Shown here: piece by piece, positions 8,140-17,333 of the stretch | Numbering within the stretch: position 1 is the first letter of the stretch | Layout of the letters: each line of letters opens with the position of its first letter | Origin: Myxococcus stipitatus DSM 14675 | GTDB lineage: Bacteria > Myxococcota > Myxococcia > Myxococcales > Myxococcaceae | Assembly: GCF_000331735.1 (NCBI RefSeq) | Contig: NC_020126.1 | Location: 5,970,501-6,034,500 of the forward strand | Direction of reading: 5' to 3' | DNA: 64,000 nt | Translations under genes and position numbers: made by a program | Notes under the pieces: model-generated | What the model was told of the DNA's origin: nothing | Seen by the model: only the letters and a program-made list of their open reading frames with translations | The model's database searches: none

Positions 8140-9858
8140 ATGAGCTCTTCCGTCTATTCCAAGTACCGCGCCGCCTTCGCACAAGCCCTCGCCACCGCGC
8201 TGGGCGTGCCGGCCGCCGACATCGAAGCCCAGGTCAAGCCCGCCGAGCCCACACACGGGGACTTGAGCTTCGCCACCTTCCCTCTCGCCAAGGCCCAGAA
8301 GAAGGCGCCCCCCGCCATCGCCGCGGGGCTGGCCCAGACGCTCAGCGTCCCGGGGCTCGAAATCAAGGCGGTGGGCCCCTACGTCAACGCCCGCTTCATG
8401 GCGATGCCCTTCACCGCCGAGGTCCTCGACACCGCGCGCGCCGCGGGTCCGCGCTACGGCGGTGACTCCGACGTGGGCAAGGGCAAGACGGTCACCATCG
8501 ACTACTCCTCGCCCAACATCGCCAAGCCCATCGGCTTCCACCACATCCGCACCACGTTCCTGGGCCACTGCATCGCGAACATCTATCGCGCGCTGGGCTG
8601 GCGGGTGGAGGGCATCAACTACCTGGGCGACTGGGGCAAGCAGTTCGGCCTCGTCGCGGTGGGCTTCCAGGAGTACGGAGACCCGGCTCGCATCGAGGAC
8701 ATGGGTCACCTGGTGGAGGTCTACGTCAAGGCCAACGCCCGCGCGAAGGCGGAGCCCGAGTTCGACGAGAAGGCGCGCGACTTCTTCCGCCGCATGGAGG
8801 CCGGCGACGCCGAGGCCCTCAAGCTGTGGAACCAGTTCCGCGAGACGAGCATCCGCGGCTTCAAGGTCATCTACCAGCGGATGGGCATCGAGTTCGAGCA
8901 CATCGAGGGAGAGAGCCGCTACCAGGGGAAGATGGACGCGGTCATCGAGCAGATCGCCCAGAAGCCCGGCGTGAAGGAGTCCCAGGGCGCGCTCATCGTC
9001 GACATGCCCTACGCGGAGAACGAGCCCCCCGTCCTCCTCAAGAAGAACGACGGCAGCACGCTCTACGCCACGCGGGACCTGGCCGCCGCGGAGGACCGCT
9101 ACGAGCGCTTCCACTTCGAGAAGTCGCTCTACGTCGTCGCGCAGGACCAGGCGCTGCACTTCCGCCAGCTGTTCCGCACGCTGACGGAGATGGGCCAGCC
9201 GTGGGCGGAGCGCTGCGTCCACGTGGCCTTCGGCCGCATCCACGGCATGAGCACGCGCAAGGGCCAGGTGGTCCAGCTCAACGACGTGCTCGACGAGGCC
9301 AAGGAGCGCGCCGCCGCCAAGGTGAAGGAGAACATCGAGGCGGGCCGGCTCACGACGGACGACCCGGAGAAGCTCGCCGAGCAGATCGGCCTGGGCGCCA
9401 TCGCCTTCGGTGACCTCAAGCACAAGCGCGCCAGCGACTACAACTTCGACTGGGACGAGGTCCTCAGCATCGAAGGCCACACGGGCATCTACCTCCAGTA
9501 CGCCCATGCGCGCGTGGTCAACGTGCTGCGCAAGGGCGGCGGCGCCCCCGCGAGCTACGACGCGAGCCTGCTGACGCTCCCCGAGGAGCAGGCCCTGGTC
9601 CGTGAAATCATGCGCCTGCCCGAGGTGGTGCTCGACGCGGCCGAGCAGTACGAGCCCAGCCTCGTCGCGCGACTCCTGCTGGACGTGGCCGCCTCACTCA
9701 GCCGCTACTACACGCTCGGCAATCAGGACCGGACCAAGCGCATCCTCGCCGAGGATGACGCGCTGCGTTCTGCACGACTCGCCCTTGCGGACTCGGCCCG
9801 GGTTACTCTCGCGGCGGGGCTGACGCTGTTGGGCATTCCGACGCCCGAGAACATGTAG
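8140..9858 (+). CDS. argS: Arginyl-tRNA synthetase
   Basis: Class I aminoacyl-tRNA synthetase charging tRNA-Arg. The 572-residue product has the N-terminal Add1 domain (PTHGDLSFATFPLAK), the catalytic segment IDYSSPNIAKP, the KMSKS-equivalent loop GMSTRKGQVV (about residues 369-378) and a C-terminal DALR anticodon-binding domain (YLQYAHARVVNVL through ALADSARVTLAAGL). The HIGH signature, HxGH in most ArgRS, is read here as GFHH (IGFHHIRTT), keeping only the last His. The rest of the protein is intact and the gene is the only argS in the window, so it is probably functional. ATG 8140; gene stands alone between the kinase and plsB. Confidence 0.95.
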   Translation: MSSSVYSKYRAAFAQALATALGVPAADIEAQVKPAEPTHGDLSFATFPLAKAQKKAPPAIAAGLAQTLSVPGLEIKAVGPYVNARFMAMPFTAEVLDTARAAGPRYGGDSDVGKGKTVTIDYSSPNIAKPIGFHHIRTTFLGHCIANIYRALGWRVEGINYLGDWGKQFGLVAVGFQEYGDPARIEDMGHLVEVYVKANARAKAEPEFDEKARDFFRRMEAGDAEALKLWNQFRETSIRGFKVIYQRMGIEFEHIEGESRYQGKMDAVIEQIAQKPGVKESQGALIVDMPYAENEPPVLLKKNDGSTLYATRDLAAAEDRYERFHFEKSLYVVAQDQALHFRQLFRTLTEMGQPWAERCVHVAFGRIHGMSTRKGQVVQLNDVLDEAKERAAAKVKENIEAGRLTTDDPEKLAEQIGLGAIAFGDLKHKRASDYNFDWDEVLSIEGHTGIYLQYAHARVVNVLRKGGGAPASYDASLLTLPEEQALVREIMRLPEVVLDAAEQYEPSLVARLLLDVAASLSRYYTLGNQDRTKRILAEDDALRSARLALADSARVTLAAGLTLLGIPTPENM

Positions 9859-9872
9859 CCCCGGGGGCTGGT

Positions 9873-12425
9873 TTGGAAACCGCGTTGTCGCATTCCTCAA
9901 GTCAGAGTGGGTCCTTGCTGAAGACCGAGTTCGGCCCGATGGCCCGAGCCTTGGGTGCGCGCTATCTCGAGAGCGTCCACTTCCCACCCGAGGCAGAGGA
10001 CGAGCTGCGCAGCCTGCACGCCAAGGGGTTCGTGGTGCATGTCATGCGCTCCACGGCGTGGGTGAACTTCCTCTATCTGACGTGGGCGATGGTGCGGCGG
10101 GCGCTGCCCCCCATCCGAGCCGTGGCGAACTTGCGCCCCTGGTTCACGCGGCCCTGGCGGCAGACGAAGCAGTCCGGGCCCTTCCAGGAGCGCTTCGAGT
10201 ACGCCCAACAGCAGGGTGGCAGCGCGCTGGTCTTCCTGCGCCGCACCGCCCTGCTGCATGCCTCCGGCAAGGAGACGCACGAGGACCCCTTCCCCGCCCT
10301 CGTGGAGATGGCTCGCAAGTCGGACCGGCCCGTGTACCTGGTGCCGGAGTTGTTCGTCTGGGAGAAGCGCAGCGCGCGGCTCAAGCCCAACTGGGTCGAC
10401 GTGCTGTTCGGCAGCCCCGAGGCTCCCGGCTTCCTCCACTCGATGGTGGCGTTCTTCCGCAACTACAAGCGGGCCCAGTTCCGCGTGGGTGAGCCCATCG
10501 ACCTGCGGGCCTTCGTCGAGCAGAACCCGAAGGACTCCGTCGAGGTGCTGGCCCGCAAGGTCCGCAGCACCCTGCACGTGCACCTGGCGCGGGAGACTCG
10601 CGCGGTGTTCGGTCCGCCGGCCAAGCCGCCCGAGCGGTTCATCGACGAGACGTTGCGCGACCGGCAGCTCCGCAAGGTCGTGGACGAGCAGGCCGCCGAG
10701 GCCCACCGCAAGCCGGAGAGCGTGCTGCGCGAGGCTCGTCGCAACCTGGAGGCCATCGCCGCGAAGCCCAGCCCGACGACGCTGGCCTTCGTCTCTCCCG
10801 TGCTGGAGTGGGTGTTCAATCGCATCTACGACGGCATGCACATCGACGAGGCGGGACTGCACCGCGCGCTCAAGGCCGCGGCGCGTGCGCCCATCGTCCT
10901 GTGCCCCAGCCACAAGAGCCACGTCGACTACCTGGTGATGAGCTGGGTGCTGTGGAATCGCGGCTACGCGGTGCCGCTCGTCGCCGCGGGCGCCAACCTC
11001 TCCTTCTGGCCCCTGGGCAGCATCTTCCGCCGCTGTGGCGCGTTCTTCCTGCGCCGCTCCTTCAAGGGCGACAAGGTCTACGCGGCCGCGTTCAAGGCCT
11101 ACGTGCGCAAGCTCGTGCACGACGGCATCAACCAGGAGTTCTTCCCCGAGGGTGGCCGCTCGCGCACCGGCAAGTTGCTCCTGCCCAAGCTGGGCATGTT
11201 CACCTGGCAGGTGGAGTCCGTGCTGGAGGGCGCGCGCGACGACCTGTACTTCGTCCCCGTCGCCATCGACTACGAGAAGGTCGTCGAGTCGGGCAGCTAC
11301 TCGAAGGAGCTCGCCGGCGGAGAGAAGAAGCCCGAGGACCTCAAGGCCCTCCTGAGCACGCCCAAGGTGCTCGCGGCCCGCTACGGCCGCATCCACCTGG
11401 GCTTCGACGAGCCCATCTCCCTGCGCGAGTTCATGAAGGAGCGCGGCCTCAATCCGGAGGAGGACCTCACGGATGAGCAGAAGAAGGGCCTCGTCCGCGC
11501 GCTCGGCAACCGCGTCATGTACGGCATCAGCAAGGTGTCCACCGTGACGCCGCATGCGCTGGTGAGCACCACCCTGCTCGCGCACCGCCGCCGGGGCCTG
11601 ACGCAGCGGGAGATGGCGGACCGCATCAGCATCCTGCGCCGCATCGCCCAGGAGGATGGCGCGCCCCAGTCGCGCGAGCTGGGCAATGCCCCCAGCAACC
11701 CCGAGACGATGGGCCCCATCCAGGACGCGATGCGCACCTTCATCGACGACGAGATGGTGCGGACGCAGGAGGCCCGGGGCGACGTCATCTACCAGGTGGA
11801 GGATGCCCGCCGCCCGGAGATGTCCTTCTACAAGAACACGCTGATGAACCTGGTGGCCGCGCGCAGCCTCGTGGCCAACGCCATGCTGGCCGCCGGCACC
11901 TCCGCGTCCTACGACGCCGTGAAGGCCCGCGCCCTCTTCCTCTCCCGCCTGTTCAAGGTGGAGTTCATCTACCGGGTGAACACCACCTTCGACACCATCT
12001 TCGCGGAGACCGTGGAGCGGCTGATTCGCATGGGCCTGGTGATGCACGAGGGCGACAGCCTCCGCGTCGCACCCGAGCCCCATGCACAGCCGGACCTCGA
12101 GTTCCTGGCCGACCTGCTGCGCGACTATCTGGAGTCGTACTTGCTGGCCGCGATGACGCTCAACGACGTCGCCGCGGGGACCGCCGAGGACCGCAAGGCG
12201 TTCATCCGGCTGGCGCTCGAGACGGGCCGCGCGGAGTACCACGCGGGGCGCATCACCGCCGCCGAGTCGCTCGCCAAGGTGACGTTGGAGAACGCGGTGG
12301 CGTACCTGTTGGACCAGAAGTTCCTCGTCGAAGAGGACAAGAAGCTCAAGCTGGGTCCTCAGGCGGTGGATGTGGAGGCGCGGGGGAACCTCGCCGACAG
12401 CATCCGCGCGTACATCCAGCGCTAG
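9873..12425 (+). CDS. plsB: Glycerol-3-phosphate 1-O-acyltransferase (PlsB type)
   Basis: First step of phospholipid synthesis: acylation of sn-glycerol-3-phosphate at the membrane. Acyltransferase block I HxxxxD is HKSHVD at residues 347-352; block II GSIFRRCGAFFLRRSFKGD; block III FFPEGGRSRTGK; block IV-like YFVPVAIDYEKV. The length of 850 residues matches PlsB (about 800-850), including the long C-terminal helical domain. The TTG at 9873 is preceded by GGGGG at a suitable distance, but another TTG (near 9915) or ATG 9939 could be used. Only 14 nt separate it from argS, so co-transcription is likely. Confidence 0.88.
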   Translation: METALSHSSSQSGSLLKTEFGPMARALGARYLESVHFPPEAEDELRSLHAKGFVVHVMRSTAWVNFLYLTWAMVRRALPPIRAVANLRPWFTRPWRQTKQSGPFQERFEYAQQQGGSALVFLRRTALLHASGKETHEDPFPALVEMARKSDRPVYLVPELFVWEKRSARLKPNWVDVLFGSPEAPGFLHSMVAFFRNYKRAQFRVGEPIDLRAFVEQNPKDSVEVLARKVRSTLHVHLARETRAVFGPPAKPPERFIDETLRDRQLRKVVDEQAAEAHRKPESVLREARRNLEAIAAKPSPTTLAFVSPVLEWVFNRIYDGMHIDEAGLHRALKAAARAPIVLCPSHKSHVDYLVMSWVLWNRGYAVPLVAAGANLSFWPLGSIFRRCGAFFLRRSFKGDKVYAAAFKAYVRKLVHDGINQEFFPEGGRSRTGKLLLPKLGMFTWQVESVLEGARDDLYFVPVAIDYEKVVESGSYSKELAGGEKKPEDLKALLSTPKVLAARYGRIHLGFDEPISLREFMKERGLNPEEDLTDEQKKGLVRALGNRVMYGISKVSTVTPHALVSTTLLAHRRRGLTQREMADRISILRRIAQEDGAPQSRELGNAPSNPETMGPIQDAMRTFIDDEMVRTQEARGDVIYQVEDARRPEMSFYKNTLMNLVAARSLVANAMLAAGTSASYDAVKARALFLSRLFKVEFIYRVNTTFDTIFAETVERLIRMGLVMHEGDSLRVAPEPHAQPDLEFLADLLRDYLESYLLAAMTLNDVAAGTAEDRKAFIRLALETGRAEYHAGRITAAESLAKVTLENAVAYLLDQKFLVEEDKKLKLGPQAVDVEARGNLADSIRAYIQR

Positions 12426-12493
12426 GTGCGCTGGAGACGGCGGGCCGCGCCAACGACGGTACGGCCCGTCGGAGCGACATGGGAGGATGGGGC

Positions 12494-12991
12494 ATGCTCA
12501 CCCGCTCCCATCTGGCCGCCCTCGCGCTGTGCGGCGCCCCCCTCCTCGCCTGCAAGTCCGGCCCGCACGAGCGAGAGACGCCCTCGCGCACCTGCGGCGA
12601 TTCCATCCATGACCTCGGCTGGCTCTCCGGGAGCTGGCTTCAGGCAACAGCTCCCAACACCCTCGAGGAGCACTGGACGCACGCGGATGGCGGAACGCTG
12701 ATGGGCGTCAGCCGCGCCGTCGTCCAGGGCAAGACGGTGTTCTTCGAGTACATGCGCATCGAGGCGCGCGAGGACGGGCTCTACTACGTCGCCCAGCCCA
12801 TGGGCCGCCCCGGTACGGACTTCAAGCTGGTGCGCTGCAACAGCAGCGGCGTGCTGTTCGAGAACCTCCAGAACGAGCACCCCAAGCACATCCGCTACGA
12901 GCGCCTCTCCCCCACGCACCTCAGCGCGCGCATCGAAGGCGAGAAGGACGGCAAGCCCGTGGCGCAGGACTTCCACTTCACCCGGATGTAG
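12494..12991 (+). CDS. DUF6265-like lipoprotein
   Basis: From ATG 12494 (strong GGGAGGATGGGG upstream) the product is 165 residues. It starts MLTRSHLAALALCGAPLLAC, a lipoprotein signal with a plausible lipobox (LLAC). The mature part has LGWLSGSWLQ, TLMGVSRAV, EYMRIEAREDGLYYVAQPMG and TDFKL, a pattern I associate with the DUF6265 beta-barrel family whose function is unknown. An ATG 15 nt upstream is in frame but is less well placed for the ribosome-binding site. Convergent with the Big_5 lipoprotein gene. Confidence 0.7.
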   Translation: MLTRSHLAALALCGAPLLACKSGPHERETPSRTCGDSIHDLGWLSGSWLQATAPNTLEEHWTHADGGTLMGVSRAVVQGKTVFFEYMRIEAREDGLYYVAQPMGRPGTDFKLVRCNSSGVLFENLQNEHPKHIRYERLSPTHLSARIEGEKDGKPVAQDFHFTRM

Positions 12992-13017
12992 CCGAGGTCC
13001 TCAGCACGACGGACAAC

Positions 13018-13470
13018 TCACGGAGCCATGCGGAAGACGACCCGGACCTCACTGCCCAGCGGGTTGCCCTCGGAGTCCGTGAGCACGTCGCGCAGCACCA
13101 GCGTGTACTGCGTGTCGGGCCGCAACGGAGAGCCCTCCGAAGCGACGGCCTCCACGGTGTACTCGACGTCGCCTCGCTCCACGTTCGCATCCAGCTCCGG
13201 CACCTCGGGAGCGGTCAGCGTCAGCGGCACCTCGTCGCGTCCCGTGAACACGGCGATGCCCGGACGGAGGCTCCGCACATCCATCGCCTCGGAGAACGTG
13301 ATGCGCAGGGGCGCGCCCGAGGCGAGGACTTCGCCCGAGCCGGGCTCGGTGGAGACGACTCTCGGGCGCACCGAGTCGCGCTCGGGGTAGATGGGGTCTC
13401 CCGGCTCGAGGCATCCCGAGAGACACGTCGCGGCCAGCGCCGCGAGTCCGAGCAGTCCAGACGCGCGCAT
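13018..13470 (-). CDS. Big_5 (Ig-like) lipoprotein coupled to multihaem cytochrome
   Basis: 150 residues from ATG 13470. N-terminal lipoprotein signal MRASGLLGLAALAATCLSGC (lipobox LSGC), then an Ig-like domain of Big_5 type: RPRVVSTEPGSGEVLASGAP, LRITFSEAMDVRSL and LRPDTQYTLVLRDVLTDSEG. These domains are structural modules on exported proteins. Its ATG overlaps the cytochrome stop (TGATG at 13472-13468), so it is translated with it. Third gene of the porin/cytochrome operon; as an outer-membrane lipoprotein it could sit on the electron conduit (inference). Confidence 0.8.
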   Translation of the reverse strand: MRASGLLGLAALAATCLSGCLEPGDPIYPERDSVRPRVVSTEPGSGEVLASGAPLRITFSEAMDVRSLRPGIAVFTGRDEVPLTLTAPEVPELDANVERGDVEYTVEAVASEGSPLRPDTQYTLVLRDVLTDSEGNPLGSEVRVVFRMAP

Positions 13471-14654
13471 CACCGGCACCCCTTCTGCGCCAGGCTCTCC
13501 GTCGTGTGGCACTTGAGGCAGGCGCGGTCATTCGCCGACGCCAGCTTCTTGCACGTCTGCGCGAAGCCCGCGGGGTGCGGATTGATCTGCCGCCGCGAGG
13601 ACAGCTCGGAGTGGCAGCTCATGCAGGACTCCTCGCGGTGGCAGGAGATGCAGCTCGTCAAGTCACGCGAGGCCGCGATGCCGTGGTGCTGAGGCCCGGG
13701 CAGCTCCACCCAGGAGCGGTAGTCCGGGTGCACCTTCACGTTGCGGGAGCGCAGCGACTTGTCCGCGTCCATCCCCACACCCGAGCGCTCGTGGCACGCG
13801 ACACAGAAGGACTGCGCGCGGTGACAGCTCTCGCAGCGCGGAGAGTTCGTTCGCGCCTGCACCGGGTGCAGCGTGATGTAGTCGTTCGGGTGGATGGACA
13901 GCGGCTTCTGCATGCCGTCGTGGCACGTCTGGCAGGAAGTCTCACTGTGGCACTGCAGGCACGTCATCCGGTCCGTCGATGCGCGACTGCCGTGGTTGAA
14001 CTCGAAGCGCGGACCGTGGTCCATGCCCAGCGGGTTGCCCTGCATGGGCCGCAGGAGTCCTGAGTCAAAGGCCAGCCGCAGCCGGCCCGAGGGCTCGGTG
14101 GGATGGCACGTCGCACACGTGTTGGAGGCCGCGCTGCCGTCGTGGCACTTGAAGCACGTGGCCATCTTCGGCAGCTGGTTGCGCGTGGCGAGCTTCACGT
14201 CCTTCATCTCGCCGTGACACACCGAGCACTCCACCTTCTTGTCCACGTGCTGCTGGTGGCTGAAGTGCAGGTTCGCCGCGGGCATCGACAGCTTCGCGGG
14301 CTCCTTGCGCACGGTGGCGTCGAAGCCCGGGTGACAGGTGTTGCAGCTCGACGGCGGGTCCGTGGGCTTGCCCTTCCGGCCCTCCTCGATGTCGTGGCAC
14401 GTGCCGCACTCCTCGTGGCCAGGGAGGTTGCGGTCCTTGGGGGACGTGCTGGCGCGGGCGGCGTCGTGGCACGTCGCGCACTCGGCCCCCGCCTCCAGGT
14501 GCTGGGCGTGGTCGAAGCGCAGCGGCACATGCTGCGGCGGGTAGACGGCGAGGCTGCGCTCACGGGCCGTGGCGGCCCAGGCAACCCCCGCGCCCACCAG
14601 CGTCGCGAGCGCGGCCAGGGCGAGCAGCACGTGTCGGTTCTGGCGGTGAAGCAT
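13470..14654 (-). CDS. Exported 13-haem c-type cytochrome
   Basis: 394 residues with an N-terminal signal/anchor (HVLLALAALATLVGAGVAWA) and 13 CxxCH haem-binding motifs spread along the mature protein (CATCH, CGTCH, CNTCH, CSVCH, CFKCH, CATCH, CLQCH, CQTCH, CESCH, CVACH, CISCH, CMSCH, CLKCH), with many additional His residues for distal ligation. It would carry electrons in the periplasm or through the outer membrane. The ATG follows the porin stop directly (TAGATG, no spacing) and its stop overlaps the Big_5 gene. Haem attachment would need the Ccm system, encoded at 46.6-51.9 kb. Confidence 0.92.
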   Translation of the reverse strand: MLHRQNRHVLLALAALATLVGAGVAWAATARERSLAVYPPQHVPLRFDHAQHLEAGAECATCHDAARASTSPKDRNLPGHEECGTCHDIEEGRKGKPTDPPSSCNTCHPGFDATVRKEPAKLSMPAANLHFSHQQHVDKKVECSVCHGEMKDVKLATRNQLPKMATCFKCHDGSAASNTCATCHPTEPSGRLRLAFDSGLLRPMQGNPLGMDHGPRFEFNHGSRASTDRMTCLQCHSETSCQTCHDGMQKPLSIHPNDYITLHPVQARTNSPRCESCHRAQSFCVACHERSGVGMDADKSLRSRNVKVHPDYRSWVELPGPQHHGIAASRDLTSCISCHREESCMSCHSELSSRRQINPHPAGFAQTCKKLASANDRACLKCHTTESLAQKGCR

Positions 14655-16091
14655 CTACAAGCTCGCCTTCAGGTCGAAGAGGAGGAAGCCCTTCGTGTCC
14701 GAATCAGAGAAGGGGTTGACGTTCTGCTCCACCACCAGCGAGAGCCGGGCCGCGCGAGTCAACGCACGGCTGGCCCAGACCTGGGCACCATAGAAGTTGC
14801 CGCCCAGTCGCGCGTTGAAGCTGTCGAAGATGCGCGCGAAGGACACTCGCGCGTCCAGCGTGATGCGCTCCCGGTCGAAGCTGTAGCCGCCGGTGAGGTC
14901 CGCCCAGAGCTGGTCTCCGCCGTAGCCCGTCCGGTACGTCACATCCAACGCCGAACGGAACGCCCCCGAGCGCCACGCCGTGCCCGCCGCGCCTCCGACA
15001 CTGGTGGACTCCGGCGCGCCCTCCGCGTCGACGTACGCCGCGAGGGCCAGGTCCGGGTTGACGTTCTCGTTGTACTTGCTGCCCAGGCCCTGCACGTAGA
15101 AGCGCAGCGGGCCCGGGGTGAAGACATCCACGCGCAGCCGCGCTTCGTCCCGAGGCGCCCACGCGAAGTAGTACCAGATGGAATCCGCGGACAGCACGGG
15201 CGACAGGCGGAGGGCCTCGGCCGTCACCGCGAAGCGCGTGTCATCCCAGCGCAGCTGCGTGCGCACCTGCGCGACGTCGCCCTTCAGCACGTCGTAGTCC
15301 ACGCCCGCCAGGACGTTCAGCCCCAGCCCGCGTCCGTAGCGCGCCTCCACCGTGGCGCGCTCGATGTCCGTCTTCCCGTCCACCATCGACTTGCGGTAGC
15401 CGGCCGACGCGTTGAAGCCCTTCACGTCCTCCAAGAGCAGCTTCGCGCCGAAGACGGGCTGCAGCTCCGTCTTCGTCACCTCCGACCCCGCGTCGAGGCT
15501 CTGGCGCCCGCTCTCCCGCGTCCCGTCCGGCTGATACACGGACGACCCGAGGAAGCCCGCGCCCGTCACCCACAGGCCGCCGTACACCTCCGCGCCAAGC
15601 CCCAGGCGAGTCACATAGCGCGCGCGCAGCCCATCGAAGGCGAGGATGTCCGAGACGTCCGCGTAGATCTGCCGTCCCAGGCGGCCCTCGAAGCCACCGG
15701 CCGCGTAGCGAACGTAGGCGTGCAGCAGCTCCGCGTCCTCGGACTTCAAGCCGTCGATGCGCTCGGCCTCGCCCTTGGGCAGACCGAAGTCCGCCCAGAT
15801 GCGCAGGTTGGACTCGAAGCCCAGGTCCTGACCGGTCGCGAGCTCGAAGGCGTTGAGGCCCAGGTACTGGACGATTCGCCGCCGGGGAAGCAACACCGGC
15901 TCATCCGCCGAGCTGCCACGCCACGAACGAATCTGGTACGCCTGCGCCTCGGTCCGCGCCTCAATCTGGAACGCCGAGGCCTGTGCCGTCGCCGCACCCA
16001 ACCCGAGCCCCAGTGCACAGCACAGTCCCAAGGGCCGAGGGGATTTCCACCACGTCCGCTGCACCGTTCGAGCGAGGTTGTAGGACGTCAA
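14655..16091 (-). CDS. Outer-membrane beta-barrel protein upstream of multihaem cytochrome
   Basis: About 478 residues: a hydrophobic signal segment (LGLCCALGLGLGAATAQA) followed by a mature part of alternating hydrophobic/aromatic strands and short turns, ending in ...FLLFDLKASL, typical of a large porin-like barrel. No enzyme motif. First gene of an operon with the 13-haem cytochrome and a lipoprotein, so it could be the barrel of a porin-cytochrome conduit (MtrB/PioB-like role; inference from order and topology, not sequence identity). The start is uncertain: TTG 16091 lacks a Shine-Dalgarno and lies only 9 nt after a TATACT box; a GTG at 16064 is another option. Confidence 0.72.
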   Translation of the reverse strand: MTSYNLARTVQRTWWKSPRPLGLCCALGLGLGAATAQASAFQIEARTEAQAYQIRSWRGSSADEPVLLPRRRIVQYLGLNAFELATGQDLGFESNLRIWADFGLPKGEAERIDGLKSEDAELLHAYVRYAAGGFEGRLGRQIYADVSDILAFDGLRARYVTRLGLGAEVYGGLWVTGAGFLGSSVYQPDGTRESGRQSLDAGSEVTKTELQPVFGAKLLLEDVKGFNASAGYRKSMVDGKTDIERATVEARYGRGLGLNVLAGVDYDVLKGDVAQVRTQLRWDDTRFAVTAEALRLSPVLSADSIWYYFAWAPRDEARLRVDVFTPGPLRFYVQGLGSKYNENVNPDLALAAYVDAEGAPESTSVGGAAGTAWRSGAFRSALDVTYRTGYGGDQLWADLTGGYSFDRERITLDARVSFARIFDSFNARLGGNFYGAQVWASRALTRAARLSLVVEQNVNPFSDSDTKGFLLFDLKASL

Positions 16092-16100
16092 GGTGTGGAC

Positions 16101-16106
16101 AGTATA
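16101..16106 (-). promoter_or_regulatory. Candidate -10 box for the porin/cytochrome operon
   Basis: TATACT on the minus strand, 5 of 6 to the -10 consensus, without a recognisable -35. It is 9 nt before the TTG of the barrel gene, so the transcript would be nearly leaderless or start at a downstream codon. The plus strand of the same segment also holds TATAGA, which could serve the divergent protease gene. Confidence 0.35.
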
Positions 16107-16157
16107 GAGACATGAAGTCCCGGGCAGTTCAGCTTTTCGGAAGAAGGAGACGACAAA

Positions 16158-17321
16158 TTGGAAGATTCAGTGCCGACAGGGCCCTCCGCGCCGCCGCCTC
16201 CGGAGCCTCGGAGTCCACGCGGACTCGCGCTGGGCGGGGCCGCGCTGGCGCTGGTGTTGTTCATCCTCGTCGGGGGCTCGGTTCAGTTCCTCAACGCGGC
16301 CTTCGGCATCTGGTTCACTGAAATCTTCATCTTCATGGGCCTGGCGTGGTTGCTGCCCCGCGTGGGCGGATGGAAACCCGCGCGCTACACCGGGTTCACC
16401 CCCGTGCCCCTCGCGAGCACGGGCTTCGGCTTCCTGCTGGGTGTCGCCAACTTCTTCGCCCTCGTGGTCCCCATCCAGTTCGTCGCGCAGAAGCTCGCGC
16501 CGGAGTGGCTGAAGGAGATGGTCGACGGGGCCCGCCTCTTCGAGCAGCAGACGCCCCTGGAGCTGGCCATCATCCTCACGGGGGTGACGGTCGCCGCCCC
16601 CATCTGCGAGGAGCTGTTCTTCCGAGGCATCTTCCAGAAGGGCATCACCCCTGCCCCGCCCGCATCCCCCACCCGGGCGCTGGTGGTCTCCGCGGTGGTG
16701 TTCAGCGCCTTCCACCTGGACCCGGTGGGCTTCACCGCGCGCGTGGAGCTGGGCCTGCTGTTCGGCTGGCTCTACCTGCGCACCGGCTCGCTGTGGCCCG
16801 GCATCGGCGCTCACGCGGCCAACAACCTGGTGTCCTCCCTGCTGTTCCTCGCCGCCAAGGCCGTCGGCTCCGAGGCGGAAGACGCGGACACCAGCATCCA
16901 GGCCGTGGCGGGGCTGGCGGGGCTCGGGTGGTTGGGATTGACGGGGCTGCTCGCCTTCGCGCGGCGCCGGCCGGCGGTGTGGGGCCCGGGGCCTGTCCAC
17001 GGCGATGAGGCCGCCCGGGAGACGCGGCCCGTGCCCTCGCTCGCGACGCTGCTGCTTCCCTGGGTGACCGTGGCGACGCTCTCCCTGGTCCTGCTGGTCG
17101 TCGTGGACCGCCGGGGACTCGCGCTCAAGTTCTATGACGCGGCCAACCCGCTGACGCCGCTCAAGAAGGACGCGGCCCCGGGGCTGCAAGCGGAGCGAAA
17201 GGCACTCGACTCACTTCGGGACGAGGCCCGGCGCGGAGCCGTCCCCCTGGAGGCCTACCAGGAGGAGCGACTGCGACAGGTCCGCGAACACACGCGAGCG
17301 GACCCTCGCCCCGGCCCGTGA
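16158..17321 (+). CDS. CPBP-family intramembrane glutamic protease
   Basis: Polytopic membrane protease of the Abi/CAAX-like (CPBP) family, 387 residues. Motif 1 EELFFR at 151-156, motif 2 FSAFH with His186, and motif 3 HAANN at 219-223 are all intact. Several hydrophobic segments precede and follow; an extra TM segment near residues 295-315 and a charged C-terminal tail extend beyond the core. Start TTG 16158 is supported by AAGGAGA 7 nt upstream. Substrate unknown. Divergent from the porin/cytochrome operon and convergent with the small gene at 17334. Confidence 0.88.
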   Translation: MEDSVPTGPSAPPPPEPRSPRGLALGGAALALVLFILVGGSVQFLNAAFGIWFTEIFIFMGLAWLLPRVGGWKPARYTGFTPVPLASTGFGFLLGVANFFALVVPIQFVAQKLAPEWLKEMVDGARLFEQQTPLELAIILTGVTVAAPICEELFFRGIFQKGITPAPPASPTRALVVSAVVFSAFHLDPVGFTARVELGLLFGWLYLRTGSLWPGIGAHAANNLVSSLLFLAAKAVGSEAEDADTSIQAVAGLAGLGWLGLTGLLAFARRRPAVWGPGPVHGDEAARETRPVPSLATLLLPWVTVATLSLVLLVVVDRRGLALKFYDAANPLTPLKKDAAPGLQAERKALDSLRDEARRGAVPLEAYQEERLRQVREHTRADPRPGP

Positions 17322-17333
17322 GGGCCCCGCGCC

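Noticed and set aside
14103..16115. 670-codon plus-strand frame over the porin and cytochrome
   Set aside because: Shadow created by high third-position GC; the opposite strand holds the CxxCH motifs and a signal peptide.
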